Source: a bacterium (GTDB lineage: Bacteria > CG03). From it: DNA of 32,571 nt. The stretch is taken from the NCBI GenBank assembly GCA_013791675.1, contig VMTI01000154.1, positions 1-32,571 of the forward strand. The letters are read 5' to 3'. The notes below the pieces were generated by a model. It had not been told where the DNA came from. It did no database searches and saw only the letters and a list, made by a program, of their open reading frames with translations. Both the position numbers and the translations under genes were made by a program. Shown piece after piece: positions 21,359 through 28,551 of the stretch. Within the stretch, counting starts at the first letter, position 1. Each line of letters begins with the position of its first letter.

Positions 21359-22213
21359 TTAAGAAAAAATATAAAGCATCACGTTGCCCGCGATTATGAC
21401 GGCTGAAGCTCCCAGGCGGCGGAACCGTTCTTTTTCGCCGAACAGCAGAATGCCTCCAGCCACGGCAATCAGAACGCCGGAGCGTTTGACGGCTATCAAG
21501 TAGGATACTTTTGTCAGGGCGAGCGCCGCCATATGGGTCATAAAAAGTCCGGCGTTTAATATGCCGCAACCGGCAAGATATTTGATATCCGAGCGTTTTA
21601 TTTTGGAGCTGTTTTTAAGAAAAAAGGGTAAGGCCAGCAGCGCTACAAGAGCAGATACATAAAAAGGGTAACTTTCTATGGATGATTTTTCAAGCGCCAG
21701 TTTGTCAAAATTGGCCACAAAAGCCCACACGCCCACTGTAAGGAATGCCCATTTTACGCCTTTTTCGCCGCTTAATTTTTTGAAAGGTTCCGCCAGATTT
21801 TTACCCGCGGTTAGCATATAACATCCGAAAGCTGTCAGCAGCATCGCTGCCCCTGCGGCAGGCGAGGGGAATTCCTTCAGAAGAACGGCCGAAACGGGTA
21901 TGACAAAAAGCGGTGACATCGCAAGAATTGGCATGACGAGAGATGCTTCCGAATGTTTGAGAGCTTTTATGCTTGAATAAAAACCTATGAGATTTCCCGA
22001 TGCCGCCGCGGCCGCTATGGGCCAGAACCCCGCAGCGGGAGCGGGGAATCCTTCTTTGAGCGCCGGAATCAGAAGTATAGGCAGAGAAAAAGCGAAATAA
22101 GAAAATAGGATAACAGAGGGTTCGGATATATTATTTATGTGAAGGTAGCGCACATATAAACCAAGTATGCCGAAAATAATGGCGCACAGGCCCGCAGGAA
22201 GAAACCAATTCAT
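21359..22213 (-). CDS. EamA/DMT-family membrane transporter
   Basis: The 284-residue protein has about ten transmembrane helices arranged as two EamA repeats (residues about 3-135 and 150-283), the layout of the drug/metabolite transporter superfamily. Members export amino acids or metabolites, or flip lipid-linked sugars; the substrate is not predictable. The IKALKHSEASLVMPILAMSPLFVIP stretch resembles EamA repeat 1, and ALTKVSYLIAVKRSGVLIAVAGGILLFGEKE resembles repeat 2. A -10-like TAATAT (complement of 22219-22224) lies five bases upstream of the ATG. The glycosyltransferase gene follows at once on the same strand. Confidence 0.88.
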   Translation of the reverse strand: MNWFLPAGLCAIIFGILGLYVRYLHINNISEPSVILFSYFAFSLPILLIPALKEGFPAPAAGFWPIAAAAASGNLIGFYSSIKALKHSEASLVMPILAMSPLFVIPVSAVLLKEFPSPAAGAAMLLTAFGCYMLTAGKNLAEPFKKLSGEKGVKWAFLTVGVWAFVANFDKLALEKSSIESYPFYVSALVALLALPFFLKNSSKIKRSDIKYLAGCGILNAGLFMTHMAALALTKVSYLIAVKRSGVLIAVAGGILLFGEKERFRRLGASAVIIAGNVMLYIFS

Positions 22214-22278
22214 TGTTAATATTACAAAAAAGAGTACGAAAGAGGAAAGCGATAGCCATGCGCCGACGCGTTATTTTT

Positions 22279-22307
22279 TTGCAAATTGCGGTTTATTTAT
22301 TTAAAAT
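22279..22307 (+). promoter_or_regulatory. Putative leaderless promoter of the double-receiver gene
   Basis: TTGCAA (22279-22284), a 17-base spacer and TAAAAT (22302-22307), then seven bases to ATG 22315. There is no Shine-Dalgarno sequence before this ATG. Confidence 0.5.
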
Positions 22308-22314
22308 TAAAAAT

Positions 22315-23100
22315 ATGACGAAACAGAAAATACTTATAGTTGACGACGATAAAGACGCCAACGATATCGTAAAGAGCTGCCTGGCGGCGTCCGGATACGG
22401 CACCATATCGGCTTTTTCTGCCTCCGAGGCGATAGAATACGCCAGCGCGCTTAAGCCCGACCTTATAATTCTTGATATTAATCTGCCGGACGGGAATGGC
22501 GAGATGGTGTATGCCGCTCTGCAGGCGATGACTGAGACAAAGGGGCTGCCGGTAATTATAATATCGGGAGAGCCTCCATCCAGAGTGCAGAGGATGCAGG
22601 GTATGAAAAGTATCCCGCCGGAGGACATATTTATCAAACCGCTGGATATTCCGGAATTTCTGAAGCGCGTGAACGGTTATCTCGCGGAGAAAAAAAATCG
22701 CGCCGGGAAGAAAATCCTTATAGCGGATGATGATACGTCTATGAACGAGATAATAAAAAAGAACCTTGAGGCCGCAGGTTATGGCACGCTGTCTGTTTTC
22801 GGCGGTTACCAGGCGGTGGATTGCGCCAAAAAGAACAGGCCGGATTTAATATTGCTGGATATAAATCTCCCCGCGGGCAGCGGCGAGCTCGCTTATACCG
22901 TGCTGAAAGGCTTAAAAGAACTGAACAAGATTCCTGTGATAATTGTTTCCGGCGAAGACCCCGCCGTCATCCGCCGAATGCATATAGGAAAGTCAGTGAG
23001 CCTTCAGGATATTTTTCTGAAACCCGTGGATTTCAAAAAGCTTCTTCACAGGATAGGCCAGCGCCTTACGGAAAAAGAAACAGACAATGCCGGCGGGTAA
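22315..23100 (+). CDS. Double-receiver protein without output domain
   Basis: Two CheY-type receiver domains stand in tandem (residues about 4-117 and 122-238), and nothing else of note follows except a short charged tail. Both have the acidic pocket (VDDD, ADDD), the phospho-acceptor Asp (D54 in LDINLPDGNG, D172 in LDINLPAGSG), the Ser/Thr position (IISGE, IVSGE) and the lysine (K108 in FIKPLD, K226 in FLKPVD). The domains are clearly similar to each other, so a duplication is likely. Without a DNA-binding or enzyme domain it may pass phosphate on or act by protein contact. The start is ATG 22315; an upstream in-frame ATG at 22213 would lie before the promoter and overlap the divergent EamA start. 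Confidence 0.9.
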   Translation: MTKQKILIVDDDKDANDIVKSCLAASGYGTISAFSASEAIEYASALKPDLIILDINLPDGNGEMVYAALQAMTETKGLPVIIISGEPPSRVQRMQGMKSIPPEDIFIKPLDIPEFLKRVNGYLAEKKNRAGKKILIADDDTSMNEIIKKNLEAAGYGTLSVFGGYQAVDCAKKNRPDLILLDINLPAGSGELAYTVLKGLKELNKIPVIIVSGEDPAVIRRMHIGKSVSLQDIFLKPVDFKKLLHRIGQRLTEKETDNAGG

Positions 23101-23183
23101 AAGCGACGCAAGAAAGATATTGGAATCAATATCGATTTGAAAAAAGTCAAACAGGGGAAAGGGGTATAAAACTAATGAATGCC

Positions 23184-23211
23184 TTGACAGCAGTGTTTAT
23201 ATTTGTAAACA
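23184..23211 (+). promoter_or_regulatory. Putative promoter of the HTH-nucleotidyltransferase/HEPN pair
   Basis: TTGACA at 23184-23189 is a perfect -35 box. The best partner is TAAACA at 23206-23211, 16 bases on, which lies inside the palindromic operator. The rest of the 161-base gap after the double-receiver gene shows nothing else recognisable. Confidence 0.4.
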
Positions 23212-23238
23212 TGTGTTTAGGAAACTAAACATATGTTT
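23207..23238. promoter_or_regulatory. Double palindrome, likely operator of the toxin-antitoxin-like pair
   Basis: AAACATGTGTTTAG (23207-23220) and CTAAACATATGTTT (23225-23238) form an inverted repeat around GAAA with one mismatch. Each half is itself palindromic (AAACATATGTTT is perfect). The site overlaps the likely -10 box and ends 23 bases before the ATG, which suits autorepression by the HTH domain of the first gene. Confidence 0.6.
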
Positions 23239-23261
23239 GGTTTTCAGTAAAAGGCGGAATT

Positions 23262-23882
23262 ATGAAATTTTTTAAACCATTGGATAAAATTTTGAATCAG
23301 ACAGCGAAAGTGAGAATTCTCCGTTTCTTGATAAAAACAGGGCCAGAATGGACTGGCCGCCAAATTTCTAAAGAGATTGGAGTAAGTCCGGCAACTTGTC
23401 ATAAGGCGCTCCGGCAACTTTATAACGAAGGGCTACTTTTGTTTCGCAGTGTGGGAGCGGGACATCTTTACAAATTGAATGATGAAAATTATCTCGTGAA
23501 AAAAGTGGTCAGGCCGTTATTTGAACAAGAAGACAGCATCTATCGGCGTTTAAAGGAAATATTATTGGAGCATTTGGGAAGTTTATCGCCACGGAAATTG
23601 GTGTCCGCTGTTGTTTTCGGCAGTGTGTCAAAGAAAAACGAGAGAGCAAAAAGCGATATAGATATTCTGCTGCTTGTAAAAAAAGAAGAAGATAAAGACG
23701 AAATCGAGAAGAGAACGGCGCTTGCCGCTGCTGTAATAATCAGGGAATATGGGAATGCTCTTTCCCCGTATATTCAAACTGTTAATGAATTCATGTCCAA
23801 GAAAAAAAAGAAGCTTCCGGTAATCAAAGAAATATTGAAGAATCATTTTGTCATTGCGGGAAAAGCGTTGGAGGATTTATGA
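23262..23882 (+). CDS. HTH-nucleotidyltransferase fusion, probable MntA-like antitoxin
   Basis: The 206-residue protein joins a winged-helix HTH (about residues 5-75, with TGRQISKEIGVSPATCHKAL as recognition part) to a minimal nucleotidyltransferase (about 105-200). The transferase motif is GS-x10-D-x-D: G120, S121, D132 and D134 in FGSVSKKNERAKSDIDILLL. In MntA-type antitoxins this fold adds AMP to a HEPN ribonuclease and silences it. Here the HTH probably also represses the operon through the adjacent palindromes. A ribosome-binding site (AAGGCGG, about 23251-23257) precedes the ATG. The stop overlaps the HEPN gene by four bases (ATGA). Lower GC and different codon use than in the neighbours, judged by eye, suggest horizontal transfer. 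Confidence 0.85.
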   Translation: MKFFKPLDKILNQTAKVRILRFLIKTGPEWTGRQISKEIGVSPATCHKALRQLYNEGLLLFRSVGAGHLYKLNDENYLVKKVVRPLFEQEDSIYRRLKEILLEHLGSLSPRKLVSAVVFGSVSKKNERAKSDIDILLLVKKEEDKDEIEKRTALAAAVIIREYGNALSPYIQTVNEFMSKKKKKLPVIKEILKNHFVIAGKALEDL

Positions 23883-24289
23883 CCGCAAAAATAAAACATA
23901 CAGGGGTTGATAGAAATAGATATAAAATTTATTTGAAAAAAGCCTTGGAATTTTATCAAAGCATGATTCAGGCCGAAGACTCAAAAAACTGGAATGCCGT
24001 TGGATTAAATAGCGTCCATTGCGCGATATCTGCTTGTGATGCTGTCGTTGTTTTTCATCTTGGCATGCGTTCTGTTTCCAGTCAGCATAGAGATGCCGTA
24101 GAATTGTTGGATAGCATTTTGATAAAGGGCGCGGATCAAAAATCGGGATTGTTGAATAGGATTCTTGCTAAAAAAAACATTGTTGAGTATGAAGACAGGG
24201 ATTTTCTGGAGAAGGAAGCAAAAGAGCTTATAAAATTGACGACAAGATTTTTTGAATGGGTTAAAGAAATTATACCGGAAGGCAGGTAG
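23879..24289 (+). CDS. HEPN-domain protein, probable toxin of the pair
   Basis: The 136-residue all-helical protein is a HEPN domain, a fold that often acts as a metal-independent RNase. The R-x(4-6)-H active site can be read as R64 and H70 in MRSVSSQH. The NSVHCAISACDAV to SSQHRDAVELL layout resembles the SAV_6107-type HEPN family more than the HepT family; from memory, not checked. The tyrosine that follows the His in HepT (RX4XY), target of AMP addition, is missing. The gene overlaps its partner by four bases, the normal layout of a nucleotidyltransferase/HEPN system. It could also be a non-toxic adaptor HEPN. Confidence 0.78.
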   Translation: MTAKIKHTGVDRNRYKIYLKKALEFYQSMIQAEDSKNWNAVGLNSVHCAISACDAVVVFHLGMRSVSSQHRDAVELLDSILIKGADQKSGLLNRILAKKNIVEYEDRDFLEKEAKELIKLTTRFFEWVKEIIPEGR

Positions 24290-24341
24290 CTTTATAATGT
24301 CTATAGATGCGTGAAAGCGGAACTTGCTGCCAGTTTTATGA

Positions 24342-24371
24342 TTGCAAGAGGCGGAGCCATTTTGATATATT
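24342..24371 (+). promoter_or_regulatory. Putative leaderless promoter of the epimerase gene
   Basis: TTGCAA (24342-24347) and TATATT (24366-24371) are 18 bases apart, and ATG 24378 is six bases after the -10 box. No ribosome-binding site is visible. Confidence 0.4.
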
Positions 24372-24377
24372 TATAAC

Positions 24378-25277
24378 ATGAAAATACTTGTGACAGGCGC
24401 GGCGGGTTTTATAGGGTCAAATCTCACTCTTGAATTAGAGAGGAGATTCCCGGGGTATGAAATCACAGCTGTGGATAATTTTTTTTCCGGATGCAGTGAG
24501 AATCTGAAAAACTTCAAAGGGAAATTTGAAAACAGGGATATATCAAAAGGGCCCGTTCTTTCAGGCACATACGATATAATTTTTCATGAAGCCGCCATTA
24601 CCGACCCGCGATATGATAATGACAAAGAAATGGTTCGCTCAAATATACAGGGATTCAAAAACATAATAGAACTGGCCCGCTCATCCGGCGCGAAACTGGT
24701 TTACGCCTCATCCGCAAGCATGTACGGCAACGGCCCAGCGCCTCAGCGTGAAGATCAGAAAAAAGAAATTTTAAGCGCATACGCCGACAGCAAGCTGGCG
24801 ATGGATGTGATGGCGGAAGAGCTTTTCGGAAAAATGCACATAATCGGCCTCAGATATTTTAATGTTTTCGGCCCCGGTGAGGCGCACAAGGGCCGCCCGG
24901 CGAGCATGATATACCATCTTGTCAGGCAGATGAAAAGCGGAGCGGTGCCGCGCATTTTTAAAATGGGAGAGCAGAAAAGAGACCACATTTATGTGAAAGA
25001 TGCCGTTGAGGCGACAATTCTTGCCGCGGACGCCGGTAAAAGCGGCGTTTATAATGTCGGCACCGGCCTGGGCGTGGATTTTAACGAGCTTATTGCGGAT
25101 ATAAATTCTCTGCTGGGCACATCGCTCAAACCTGAGTATATTGACAATCCCTACGAAGGCACATATCAGAATCACACGCAGGCGGATACAAAAGCCGCCG
25201 AAAAATATCTTGGCTTTAAAGCCCGGTACAGTCTCAGCGCCGGCATAAGAGACTATATTGAAAATTACGGCCTTTAA
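24378..25277 (+). CDS. NAD-dependent nucleotide-sugar epimerase, HldD-like
   Basis: An extended short-chain dehydrogenase/epimerase of 299 residues. The Rossmann NAD site GAAGFIGSN is at 7-15. The catalytic Tyr and Lys are Y135 and K139 (AYADSK), with serines in YASSASMYG (111-113). GLRYFNVFGPGEAHKGRPASM closely follows ADP-L-glycero-D-manno-heptose 6-epimerase, including the extra catalytic lysine of that enzyme (K171). YNVGTG and the Thr-Gln pair in NHTQADTKAA also match. HldD makes the heptose of lipopolysaccharide inner core from ADP-D-glycero-D-manno-heptose. No other heptose genes are in view, so related sugar substrates remain possible. Confidence 0.82.
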   Translation: MKILVTGAAGFIGSNLTLELERRFPGYEITAVDNFFSGCSENLKNFKGKFENRDISKGPVLSGTYDIIFHEAAITDPRYDNDKEMVRSNIQGFKNIIELARSSGAKLVYASSASMYGNGPAPQREDQKKEILSAYADSKLAMDVMAEELFGKMHIIGLRYFNVFGPGEAHKGRPASMIYHLVRQMKSGAVPRIFKMGEQKRDHIYVKDAVEATILAADAGKSGVYNVGTGLGVDFNELIADINSLLGTSLKPEYIDNPYEGTYQNHTQADTKAAEKYLGFKARYSLSAGIRDYIENYGL

Positions 25278-25349
25278 ATATCACTGAAATTGTGCCGTAA
25301 TCAGTCACGAAAAATATCCGCCTTACTTCAATCCTGCTGCTATAAAGGG

Positions 25350-25363
25350 CAAGACCTGACCCC
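25350..25363. repeat. Half copy of the palindromic element
   Basis: CAAGACCTGACCCC is identical to part of the right arm of the element at 10849-10926. It lies 22 bases upstream of the fur -35 box. The matching opposite arm is absent, so it is a solo arm or decayed remnant. The rest of the 176-base gap between the epimerase and fur genes holds only the fur control region. Confidence 0.55.
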
Positions 25364-25384
25364 ATTCATAATTTTCCGCGACGG

Positions 25385-25413
25385 TTGACAATTGGGACTT
25401 AAAAATATAGAAT
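25385..25413 (+). promoter_or_regulatory. Promoter of fur-feoA-feoB
   Basis: TTGACA (25385-25390), 17 bases, TAGAAT (25408-25413). Near-consensus and matching the promoter at 16993-17021 in both boxes and in the bases before the -10. Expected start near 25420. Confidence 0.75.
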
Positions 25414-25418
25414 CCTAA

Positions 25419-25435
25419 TTGAGAATTAATCTCAA
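25419..25435. promoter_or_regulatory. Fur box-like operator
   Basis: TTGAGA-ATTAA-TCTCAA is an inverted repeat that fits the 7-1-7 Fur box type with one mismatch. It lies across the predicted transcription start. Bound Fur-iron would block the unit, giving autoregulation and iron control of feoAB. Confidence 0.7.
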
Positions 25436-25453
25436 TAAAAAATAAAGGTATTT

Positions 25454-25909
25454 ATGAACAAAGAAATAGAAAATAAATTCTGTTCTTATCTCAGAAGTAA
25501 CGGGATGAGATGCACGGCGGAGCGGAAAATTATTTTACGCGAGGTCTTTGCTATTCACCGGCATTTTGATACGGAAGATCTTTTCCGGATTGTCCACCGG
25601 AAAAAAACCGGCATTTCGCACGCTTCAGTGTACAGAACCCTTCCGCTCCTTGTAAAGGCGGGGCTTGTCAGCAGAACCGCCGTCGCCGCGGGTAAAGCCG
25701 TGTATGAACATGTTTATGGTCACCGTCATCATGACCATATGATGTGTATACGATGCGGAAAATATATAGAATTCACAAATGATAAGATTGAAAAGTTACA
25801 GTTAACAATTTGCGCTGAATATGAGTTTAAACCGACATATCACACGCTGCAAATCAAAGGTTTGTGCAGGAATTGCGCGCAGAAAGTTAAAAGGAGAAAG
25901 CAGCGATGA
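25454..25909 (+). CDS. fur: Fur-family metal-dependent regulator
   Basis: The 151-residue protein has the Fur layout: winged helix (residues about 10-85, recognition helix GISHASVYRTLPLL) and a metal and dimer domain. The regulatory metal motif HHDH is at 92-95. CxxC pairs C98/C101 and C138/C141 form the structural zinc site. Its location before feoA and feoB with a Fur-like box in the promoter points to ferrous iron sensing over zinc (Zur) or peroxide (PerR). The stop overlaps feoA by four bases, so regulator and transporter are made together. Confidence 0.92.
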   Translation: MNKEIENKFCSYLRSNGMRCTAERKIILREVFAIHRHFDTEDLFRIVHRKKTGISHASVYRTLPLLVKAGLVSRTAVAAGKAVYEHVYGHRHHDHMMCIRCGKYIEFTNDKIEKLQLTICAEYEFKPTYHTLQIKGLCRNCAQKVKRRKQR

Positions 25910-26145
25910 AGAAAAATCTTATAGAAATGGAAGACGCACAGAAAGGTGTTATAAGTTCGCTTGAGGGCGGGGATTTTTTTCGAAACAAACTGAGCGCCAT
26001 GGGAATTTCCGAAGGCGCCCGGATACAAAAAATAACGGGGCATTTTATGGGAGGCCCTGTGCTTATAAAGGTCAGAAACGCGGAAATCGCCGTAGGCCGC
26101 GGCATGGCGGAAAAGATAATAGTGGAAGTTGAAGAAAGCTTATGA
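25906..26145 (+). CDS. feoA: Ferrous iron transport accessory protein FeoA
   Basis: FeoA is a small SH3-like cytoplasmic protein thought to act on the FeoB transporter. The 79 residues show the typical layout: an N-terminal extension, then LSAMGISEGARIQKITGHFMGGPVLIKVRNAEIAVGRGMAEKIIVE. These strands, with the GISEG turn and the IAVGRGMAEKI segment, are the family signature. It overlaps fur by four bases and feoB by four bases, which makes a compact fur-feoA-feoB transcription unit. Confidence 0.93.
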   Translation: MKKNLIEMEDAQKGVISSLEGGDFFRNKLSAMGISEGARIQKITGHFMGGPVLIKVRNAEIAVGRGMAEKIIVEVEESL

Positions 26146-27848
26146 AAAAAATACTTCTCATGGGAAATCCAAATGTCGGGAAAAGCGCCGTGTTTTCACG
26201 GCTCACCGGAGTTAATGTCATTGCTTCAAATTATCCCGGAACGACAGTGGAATTTACCAGAGGATACATGTTGATAGACGGTGAAAAAGTTGAAGTTATT
26301 GATGTGCCGGGCGTTTACGGCCTTCTGGCCGCCTCCCGCGCCGAGGAAGTCGCGCTTAATATGCTTGAGGAAGGGGATGTCATACTTGATATAGTGGATT
26401 CAACGAAACTTGAAAGAAATCTTAATCTTACTCTGCAGCTGATAAAGACCGCTAAGCCCATGATTCTGGTTTTGAATATGTGGGATGAAATAAAGCACAT
26501 GGGAATTGAAATAAACAGAGAAAAGCTTGAAGAGATACTGGGATTGCCGGCCGTGGCCGTGTGCGCTTTAACGGGAGAAGGTATAAAAGCGCTTCGCAGC
26601 CGCATCAAGGAAGCCGCAGTCAGCTCTTTTGACGGGGGGGGCGAAAATGAGTGGGGAACGATAGGGGAAATTATAGAAAAAACGCAAACTCTTTCTCATC
26701 GTCATCACACACTTATGGAAACTCTAGGTGACGCAAGTGTCAGCCCTTATACGGGTATCCCAATAGCGCTTTTAACGGGTTTCGTCTCATTTAAAATTAT
26801 CAGATTCATAGGCGAGGGGCTTATCTCTTATGTTTTTGAGCCGCTTTTTGAAAAATTGTGGCTGCCGCTTATAATGAAAGTATCCGCGCTTATAGGCGCG
26901 AATACGTTGGCGGGCAAGATAATTGTGGGTGAGCTTATAGACGGAAATGTGGATTTTATTCAGTCAATGGGCGTTTTGACGACGGGGTTATACGTGCCGC
27001 TGGCAATGGTGCTGCCTTATGTCTTTTCCTTTTACCTTGTTTTGAGTTTTCTTGAGGATTCCGGATATTTGCCGAGGCTGGGAATACTTCTTGACGGGTT
27101 TATGCACAAAATAGGCCTTCATGGGTTGGCGATAATACCAATGATTTTAGGGCTGGGCTGCAATGTGCCGGCGGCGCTGTCAACGAGAATTCTGGAAACT
27201 CGCAGGGAGAGATTTATCGCCGCCACACTCATGGCGATAGCGGTTCCCTGCATGGCGCAGATAGCTATGATTGTAGGCCTTGCCGGAAAATTCGGGGCGA
27301 AGGCGCTGGCTCTTATATTCGGCACACTTTTTATTGTGTGGCTCGTTCTGGGCGTTTTGCAGAATCTTATAATCAAAGGAGATTCCCCCGAGATATTTGT
27401 TGAAATCCCGCCTTACCGCCTGCCGTATTTTAACGCGCTTTTGAAAAAAGTGCTGATGAGAATAAGGTGGTTTTTAGGTGAGGCGCTCCCTTTCGTGATG
27501 CTCGGAGTTCTGGCGGTGAATTTTCTTTACGCATTAGGCGTTATTTCATTTATAGGGCATATTTCACGTCCTGTTATAACGGGCATTATGGGTTTGCCGG
27601 AAGAGGCCGCGGCCGCTCTTGTCGTCGGATTTTTGAGAAAAGATGTGGCGGTGGGAATGCTGGCTCCTTTGGGCCTTTCAATGAAACAGCTTGTTATAAC
27701 TTCAGTGGCGCTGACCATGTATTTTCCGTGCATGGCGACTTTTGCCGTGATGATAAAAGAACTCGGATGGAAAGACATGCTGTTGTCGGCGGCTATTATG
27801 ATGGTTTCCACTATTTTTGTCGCGGGAATTCTAAATATTATTTTATGA
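26142..27848 (+). CDS. feoB: Ferrous iron transporter FeoB, compact form
   Basis: FeoB imports ferrous iron across the inner membrane and has an N-terminal GTPase domain. G motifs are GNPNVGKS (8-15), PGTT (32-35), DVPG (54-57) and NMWD (112-115). After a shortened linker and GDI-like part (about 165-205), the membrane region shows two gate repeats: FLEDSGYLPRLG with LGCNVPA, and the later FLRKDVAVGMLAPLG. About eight hydrophobic helices are present. At 568 residues it is about 200 shorter than E. coli FeoB (773), mainly in the linker domain and the C-terminal tail. No cysteine-rich FeoC gene is beside it. Confidence 0.94.
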   Translation: MKKILLMGNPNVGKSAVFSRLTGVNVIASNYPGTTVEFTRGYMLIDGEKVEVIDVPGVYGLLAASRAEEVALNMLEEGDVILDIVDSTKLERNLNLTLQLIKTAKPMILVLNMWDEIKHMGIEINREKLEEILGLPAVAVCALTGEGIKALRSRIKEAAVSSFDGGGENEWGTIGEIIEKTQTLSHRHHTLMETLGDASVSPYTGIPIALLTGFVSFKIIRFIGEGLISYVFEPLFEKLWLPLIMKVSALIGANTLAGKIIVGELIDGNVDFIQSMGVLTTGLYVPLAMVLPYVFSFYLVLSFLEDSGYLPRLGILLDGFMHKIGLHGLAIIPMILGLGCNVPAALSTRILETRRERFIAATLMAIAVPCMAQIAMIVGLAGKFGAKALALIFGTLFIVWLVLGVLQNLIIKGDSPEIFVEIPPYRLPYFNALLKKVLMRIRWFLGEALPFVMLGVLAVNFLYALGVISFIGHISRPVITGIMGLPEEAAAALVVGFLRKDVAVGMLAPLGLSMKQLVITSVALTMYFPCMATFAVMIKELGWKDMLLSAAIMMVSTIFVAGILNIIL

Positions 27849-27891
27849 GCGCAATGGCAGCAAAAACCGCGGGAAATTTTAGGGAGGAAAA

Positions 27892-28551
27892 ATGATAGAG
27901 AGCAATGTGAGAAAACTTCTTGATGAAATTCCTCCGGGCGTTGACATTGTGGCCGCCGCCAAGACACGCAGCGCCTCTGAAATTACGTGCGCTGTGAAAG
28001 CCGGAGTAAAAATTATAGGTGAAAATTACGCGCAGGAGCTGCTTGAAGTTTATGATGCGGTGAAAGAGCCCGTCCTGTGGCATTTTATAGGGCATATTCA
28101 GACGAATAAAGTCAGGCAGATAGTTGAAAAGGTTGATATGATCGAGACGCTGGATTCCATGCGCCTGGCCAGGGAAATAGATAAGAGATGCGCCGTGATA
28201 GGAAAAGTTATGCCGGTGCTGGTGGAAATAAATATCGCGCGGGAAAGCGAAAAGTCCGGCGCGCGTCCGGAAGATACTGAAGATTTTGTGAGGGCGTTGG
28301 CGGTATATAAAAACATTGAAGTGAAAGGCCTTATGACTATGGGCCCTCCCGATGCTGACGGTGAGGAGGCCCGGTCTTATTTTAGGCAGGCGCGTGTTTT
28401 ATTTGATAAAATAAAAAATCTAGCGTTAAAAGGCGCGGATATGAAATATCTTTCCATGGGGATGACATCTTCTTATATGGCCGCTGTGGAAGAAGGTGCT
28501 AATCTGGTGAGGATAGGAACGAAAATATTCGGGGAGAGAAATTATGATTGA
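27892..28551 (+). CDS. PLP homeostasis protein, YggS/PLPBP family
   Basis: A pyridoxal-phosphate binding protein with the fold of alanine racemase domain 1 but no known catalytic activity; it buffers PLP in the cytoplasm. The PLP lysine is K24 in AAAKTRSA. Other marks are GENYAQELLE, HFIGHIQTNKVRQ, VLVEINIARESEKSG, GLMTMGP and LSMGMTSSYMAAVEEGANLVRIGTKIFG. It is 219 residues, a little short at the N-terminus. GGGAGG just before ATG 27892 is a clear ribosome-binding site. It overlaps the Nudix gene by eight bases. Its position next to feoB is probably not functional. Confidence 0.93.
   Translation: MIESNVRKLLDEIPPGVDIVAAAKTRSASEITCAVKAGVKIIGENYAQELLEVYDAVKEPVLWHFIGHIQTNKVRQIVEKVDMIETLDSMRLAREIDKRCAVIGKVMPVLVEINIARESEKSGARPEDTEDFVRALAVYKNIEVKGLMTMGPPDADGEEARSYFRQARVLFDKIKNLALKGADMKYLSMGMTSSYMAAVEEGANLVRIGTKIFGERNYD

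Noticed and set aside
22213..22314. Longer start for the double-receiver protein
   Set aside because: The extra 34 residues lie upstream of the likely promoter and overlap the EamA start; the receiver fold starts at 22315.
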